A stretch of 64,000 nt of DNA from Fasciolopsis buskii (Eukaryota > Platyhelminthes > Trematoda > Plagiorchiida > Fasciolidae), in contig LUCM01000577.1 of NCBI GenBank assembly GCA_008360955.1, positions 247,330 to 311,329 on the forward strand, given 5' to 3'. The position numbers were made by a program, and so were the translations under genes. The notes under the pieces are model-generated. The model saw only the letters and a list, made by a program, of their open reading frames with translations, made no database searches and had not been told where the DNA came from. How positions within the stretch are numbered: position 1 is the first letter of the stretch; each line of letters begins with the position of its first letter. Shown here one piece after another: positions 40,301 to 46,300 of this stretch.

Positions 40301-43300
40301 GTTTTTTCCGACTAGCAATTGATATTTACATTTCGCATTTCTTTTTTGTGGTTTAGTCGGGATTTTCGGAGAGGTTTACTGTCAGTCTTTTGTATACCTC
40401 TGTTTCTGGTTTTTGCTTTGCCCGTACACTTCTATGCTTGATTTTTGGATAGAATTTTATAAGATCCGCACTTTCATGATTAGCACGTGTTTCTGCCAGC
40501 AAACGGATTCTGAAGTGATTTTTCCCGAAATAGTAGTTGTTTTCTCATTTTCAGGCGTTGTCAGCCCACGGTGATGGTCGCACACCTCAGCCTAAGACTG
40601 AAATGTCTCCGTCTGATTTCAGTAAGATGGAAAGTGACCACAACCCACGTTTCATCCCATATCCTGCCCTAGAATCATTAAGATGCTCGCAGCTCTCTAA
40701 AACGTTTCCCTTAACTGCTATCAGTTGCTTGTCTCTGGCCGTTTGTATTATTGTCAAATAACAGTTACCGCATGGCGATCTGCCGTTTCGTCGAAATTTT
40801 CACAATGATTTAGTCACTTACATGATTCCTTTGGTGGTTCAACTTATTGGTAATTCTATCGGCCTTGTTAAACTGGGATAACGGACCTCTTTATACGTCT
40901 CCTGTCATCAGTGAGATAATCGCATTTTGCCGATTACATATCAAGTAGGAAATAGATTTTTTTTCGTTGTTGTTTATGGGAACTAATTAGATCACTGTTT
41001 ATATTTAATATTTTATTGTTAGTTGCGTCATACCCGCGGAATGGTGTGTTTGTTCAATACATGCACGAAATTCACGGGTTCATTTTAGACCGAATATCCG
41101 CGGAAGTCGTGAGATTGAAATGCTCTGAATCCAGACAAAATTGGTTGTAGCAGTACTATTCACAACCACTTTTGTGTCTCGAGCCCTGCATCACATGTCA
41201 AATCACAAATAAATCTCACTCTTCTTGTCCTCGTTTATGGTCATTAGGTTTATCTGTCTGTACGATTGCTAGCGCCTGCATGATGATTGTGAGGAATGCT
41301 TCTAATGGTTCATACAGCATCACGTTGAATACCTGATCCTGTTCTGAGTTGTACTGGTCCAATTTTTCAGCTAACCTACATCACATTCATCACAATAAAA
41401 TCGAGTACCACTAAAGGTCGTCAATGCCGGGTGACAGCAATCGAATTAGACCCGACCGACTCGAACAAGGTAGGCCTTCTACTCCGCTCTTAACTTTCAT
41501 TTAAAATGTTGCATGAATTCCGCCTGCACACCGATCACTGCCCATTCCGTTCTTCCTTTCACTTTGACTTCAGATCTTAGTAACTTCAAATGATTCTCGT
41601 CTTCGCTTGGTTGACGCTCGAGATTATCACACTTTATGCAAATATCGTGGTTTCGTGAATGAAACCAGTCAAATTCGCGCATCTTTCAGGTAATCAGTGC
41701 GTCTCCTTCACTCTCTTTCTGTCCTCTTGCAACTTCGGATTCATGTAAATTTGCATTGTTTTTGAAAGAATACTCTAAAGAAGCTTGATACAATAGATTG
41801 ATTTTGATGCTGTCAATACTACTGCTTAAGCATCTTATCGTTTCGAGTGATCTTAGACTCACTAGGCGATACTAATCTCCAGTTCATTCTCAAAAACCAC
41901 AATATTCACCGTAAAAGTTGGGTCATCCCGCGTGTTACGAATCATCAGCTGCTACGGGTCACCTACTCCAAACATCAATTGCGACCGAAAACCTGACTAG
42001 ATGGTCAGTTTGGCTCAAACCAAAAAGGCACGAAGCACCAGCTTTTTCCATTTTGCCTAGAATGAACACGGAAACGTACACAATTAACAGGCGTGTGCAA
42101 GACGTATTCGGTTCGCCGAAGACGATGCGCTGCAACCAGGGGGCAGTCACCAATGATCAACAAACAACGACACGACTCATCATTTTTCACTCATGTTCCC
42201 ATTAGGATAAAAACATTCTTCAGAGACGCCAGTAGTCGAGTAAAAACAGTCGCCGGGCATCCTCGGTCCTGAGGGGCCAAGTCTCACAACCGCTAGAATC
42301 ATTACAAACTGTGGTATTGATAACCATATCATTAAGAGAAAGCCAAGTATAATGATTGCATCACGGCTGTTCCAAGTCCTGGTGAAACCTCCCCAAATCC
42401 ACCTTCAACTATAGTTAAGCTTCTTGGCAAAGTGTCCAATCTTTCTGACCGCAAATGATGCGTCCATGACAGGTTCTAACAGTCTTTAATGGGGAACTTG
42501 CATTTTGACTGTGCAAAGCGCATATCACATAGAGATACCTCAGTTACCAAGCGGTGCAACGTGTCTTGATTTGCCTGTGCCTTGTCATTCTGCTAGGCAA
42601 TATCATCAGCATAACATGAATCGAGAAATTCTGTTTGCTGATAGGAGTTCCACCCACCAGTCTTCCAGAACTTCCTCTTTGGCGGAATTTAAAATGAAGG
42701 ATGATATAGGACCTCCTTGACCTAATGCATCTAATATGGTGAAGCTGAAAATTGGCCATAAACGCTGGAGCCACCTGAGGACTGACAACATTTCTCGGAT
42801 ACATCATGCTTCACTAACAGGGTAATCATTGGAGTCGAGGGAAGTATGGATGTTTAAAGATTCTGTGTTTCCTGGTCCTTTAAAACCGCAGTGGCCCCCG
42901 CAGACCGTAGAAGAATGAAAGCGGTGCAATAATCAGCTTGTTGCTTTCGAATTTGCCTCCCACGTGTGTTGTACGACCTGCACAGAATGACGAGTGCTAA
43001 CAGCTTGAACGATTTTGGGATAAGCCTAGAACATTTATGGTTAGAGCATTCACTGCGTGAACAGTTCCTGAAGTTAGAGAAGACGATTGATTTCCTTAAA
43101 CAATCAGGCAACCTGTTCGAGCTACTAGATCTTGTAAGAGAGCATCTCTGACCGGTTCCGTTCAACCATTTCTAAGTATAGCTGGGGATCGGTAGCCGGA
43201 GTCCGGCAGTTTGCAACGCCCTATCCTTGGGTTTCATTCCCGATCTGATTCGGAAGTTTGATTAGTTGATCTCAGGCGGAACAACTGTTAGAAGGACGGC

Positions 43301-46300
43301 CAGAATAACTGCACCTCAAAGGCATCCACTTATGAAAACGTCAGCCGGCCGAAAATTATTCGGTAAGAATTGGGTGTTTACCGTGGGAGGTTGCGAGACA
43401 ACAGAGACGGGATTTCAGGCAGAAACTACTGCCAGGACGGTTGATAGCAGTTCCAGATGACTGAAAGAGCATGGGGTGGGAAGGGAATGGAAGCAAACAG
43501 TTATGATAGAATACCGTTTCTGTGCGTGTGCGAAAATGTCTAACCACTCGGCTTAAAACCAGTCGTATTCACGTATATGCGTTGCGTATTACTGTCACTC
43601 GGCCCATATTACACCTTTTTATTCGAAGATGAACCTTTAACCCCTGGACAGCCTAGCGTGGTGTAAATCCTCATTGTTCCAGAGAAAGTGATGGCTAATT
43701 AAACGGCCCATGCGCCACTTCGGGTAAGTCTTTTCAAGTCAACAAAACACACACACGCTGCAGACTTTGCAATCCAGTTCGCATTGGAAAGCAGTTTACG
43801 TAGGCTTGTAATCAAATAAGTAGGTATTTCTTTGATGTATCCCAAGGTGTTAGGTTAAAACAAGATTCGTTGCATATGACGAATTCAACAAGAATGCACT
43901 AGCGTAGCTCAGGGCTTTGGAGGAAATGAAATTCGAGGTCAGGGCGGAATATGCTATCGCCTAGTGAGAAAAGAATGATGCGAATGGGACGACAGCTAAC
44001 CTCCTACCCGTCACAGTTCAAAATGCACACATGCGCATACACACACACACACAGACAAGTTAACATACTTTAGCATGTGAACGACCCTCAGTTATCCTAA
44101 TTCAGAACTTGCCTTTTGGAAGAATACCCACGTAGTCGAAACGCTGGCGAATTACCAACATTGCTGTGTTGGTAACATTATATCATTCACAAACCAGTAC
44201 ATGGAGCACCGATTTTTCCATACAATCCTTACGTCTTTCGGTCATGATACTTACCAAACCAAAGGAGTCTGTGTACATGAAAATTTCAGGATTCAAACAA
44301 AAAATGTCCAGCAAAATAATGGGAGATCCCGCGGACAACCGAATGGACTCGGATCGTGCGAACCAACGGTGAATGGCAAGGTAAAGAATATATTAAGAAG
44401 TTCTGGAGAAAAAAAACATCAGAATGGCATTAACCAAACTGTGGTAGAGAACAGTGCAGTGCAAGGACGGATCCTACAGAAATTTTGGGTAAAGCATACG
44501 TTGGGAAATTGTGGTGCACGCTTGAGAACCGAAGAAAGAAAGCCGAATAATTGGAAAAAATCGGAATATATTGTCAGCAAATAAGCCATCTTTAATAGCT
44601 AACTATTAGCTATAGGTCAGCTGATGGGATGAATTTATTTTATTTATGCGATTCATGGAGGGCGATGGACAGATACCGCTTAGGAGTCTGGGTGCTAAAC
44701 AAAAGGATGGTTAGGGTTCTCGCTCAAAGCCATTAGTCCTAACGAGGACCCATCCGCAAACCATGGAAATCCGTCCGCTCGAATAAATTATTCTTCCACT
44801 TATCTTTTCAGTTAAGTTTCCAGCTCATATCAACCCCCGGCTTTTAGCACCAGGAGCCTACTTCGTCAAGCCTCTACCTATTGACCTTCCAAACGTAGCT
44901 CGCTCTTCGGCTTGCCCATCGAATCAAGATCAGTGCCTGAAAAACTGATGTCGTAACTGATGGGAGATCTTAATTTGGTAAGCTTCGATGGCTAACGGTG
45001 AATGTATCCATAGGATTAGTTGCTGCAGACAGCCAGATGTGTGTGGCTGTGGCAGCCGTAGACCAGGAAAAAATCAGAGCATGATAAATGGGCAGTGCAT
45101 CTCCTACTTGGGAATTTTGATAAACGAAGGCAGGTGTAACGAGTATTTGAGTAGCGATAAATACGAAGGGTAAATGGAATGCATGAAGTATAGTGTGTGG
45201 AAGTTACTTAAGACGGTTTGGTTGCCCGGACTATCTTGCTGCAAGACGGGCCTGACAATGTTCGGCAAGTCGTGCAAGACAATTACAGGGATGTGTTTAG
45301 CTTTGGCAAATAACTAACAGTCATCTCGGAGGACAATATGGAATTCATTTGAAGTGTCCAGAAATGAAAGGGGGTTATAGTGTACTATATAGCAAAAGTG
45401 AATTCGTTGTTTGAAATACGTAATGGTAAGTGGGGAGATTGTATGTAACGGACTGATGTAAGCAGTAAAAATAACTTAAGTGAATGCGGGGAAGATCTGT
45501 TCATGACCGTATGGGGTCGAGAGGTTCATAAAAAGTAATCGACGGAGCCAAGGAATGTCGAGAAACGAACCTTGCTGGCTGTTTGTTTATTAATCAGTCC
45601 ATAGGCGATGATAGTCCGTGCTATCAGAATCCTTGATTAGCACCATTAGGTTCAACTAGCGATTGTCGATTCAGTAGAGAGTTGGCTATTCTGGCTTCAC
45701 GAGACATCGAAGCCTTTGAGGTTGGCAAGAGTTATCCAAGAAGATGGATGAAAAAAGGGTGTATGTGTTAGGAGATCACCAGTGCCGTTTTCTTGGTTTG
45801 TTTAAGGTGCATATTACACACATATCAGCAAGACATTCAGTGGTCAGTCACTATATTTTGGTTTATGGAGGGGGACTTCCACCTTGATGGACTCTGGACT
45901 GCAGAGTGGAACGGATGCTCGCGTAGATTAATGTCAAAAGGGGTAGCTTAGGGATACCAGCAGTTTCCTTTCCATCCTTTTGAGTTTGATTAGGATGGTA
46001 GCAAGTCTGTGTCGATCGAAGGATTCAGTGTCCAGGATACAATTGGACCAAAACCCAAATCTTACCGCGGCAGTTTTAAAGGGTTCAGCATAAAAGCCGG
46101 ACATACATAAGGAGGGTGGAGGGGTCGAAACTTAAAATGGTTTTTTAAGTGGATATATCTAGTTCAAGTCTTCGTTACTCCTGGCTCTCTAGCGAAGAAC
46201 CAATACCACGATGGAGTATCTGCCAGTGGGAGACACCCATTGCTGAAGCAGCCAACTTCAATGGATTTCAGAGGATCAAAGTGATTCAGTTAGGTCTTTT

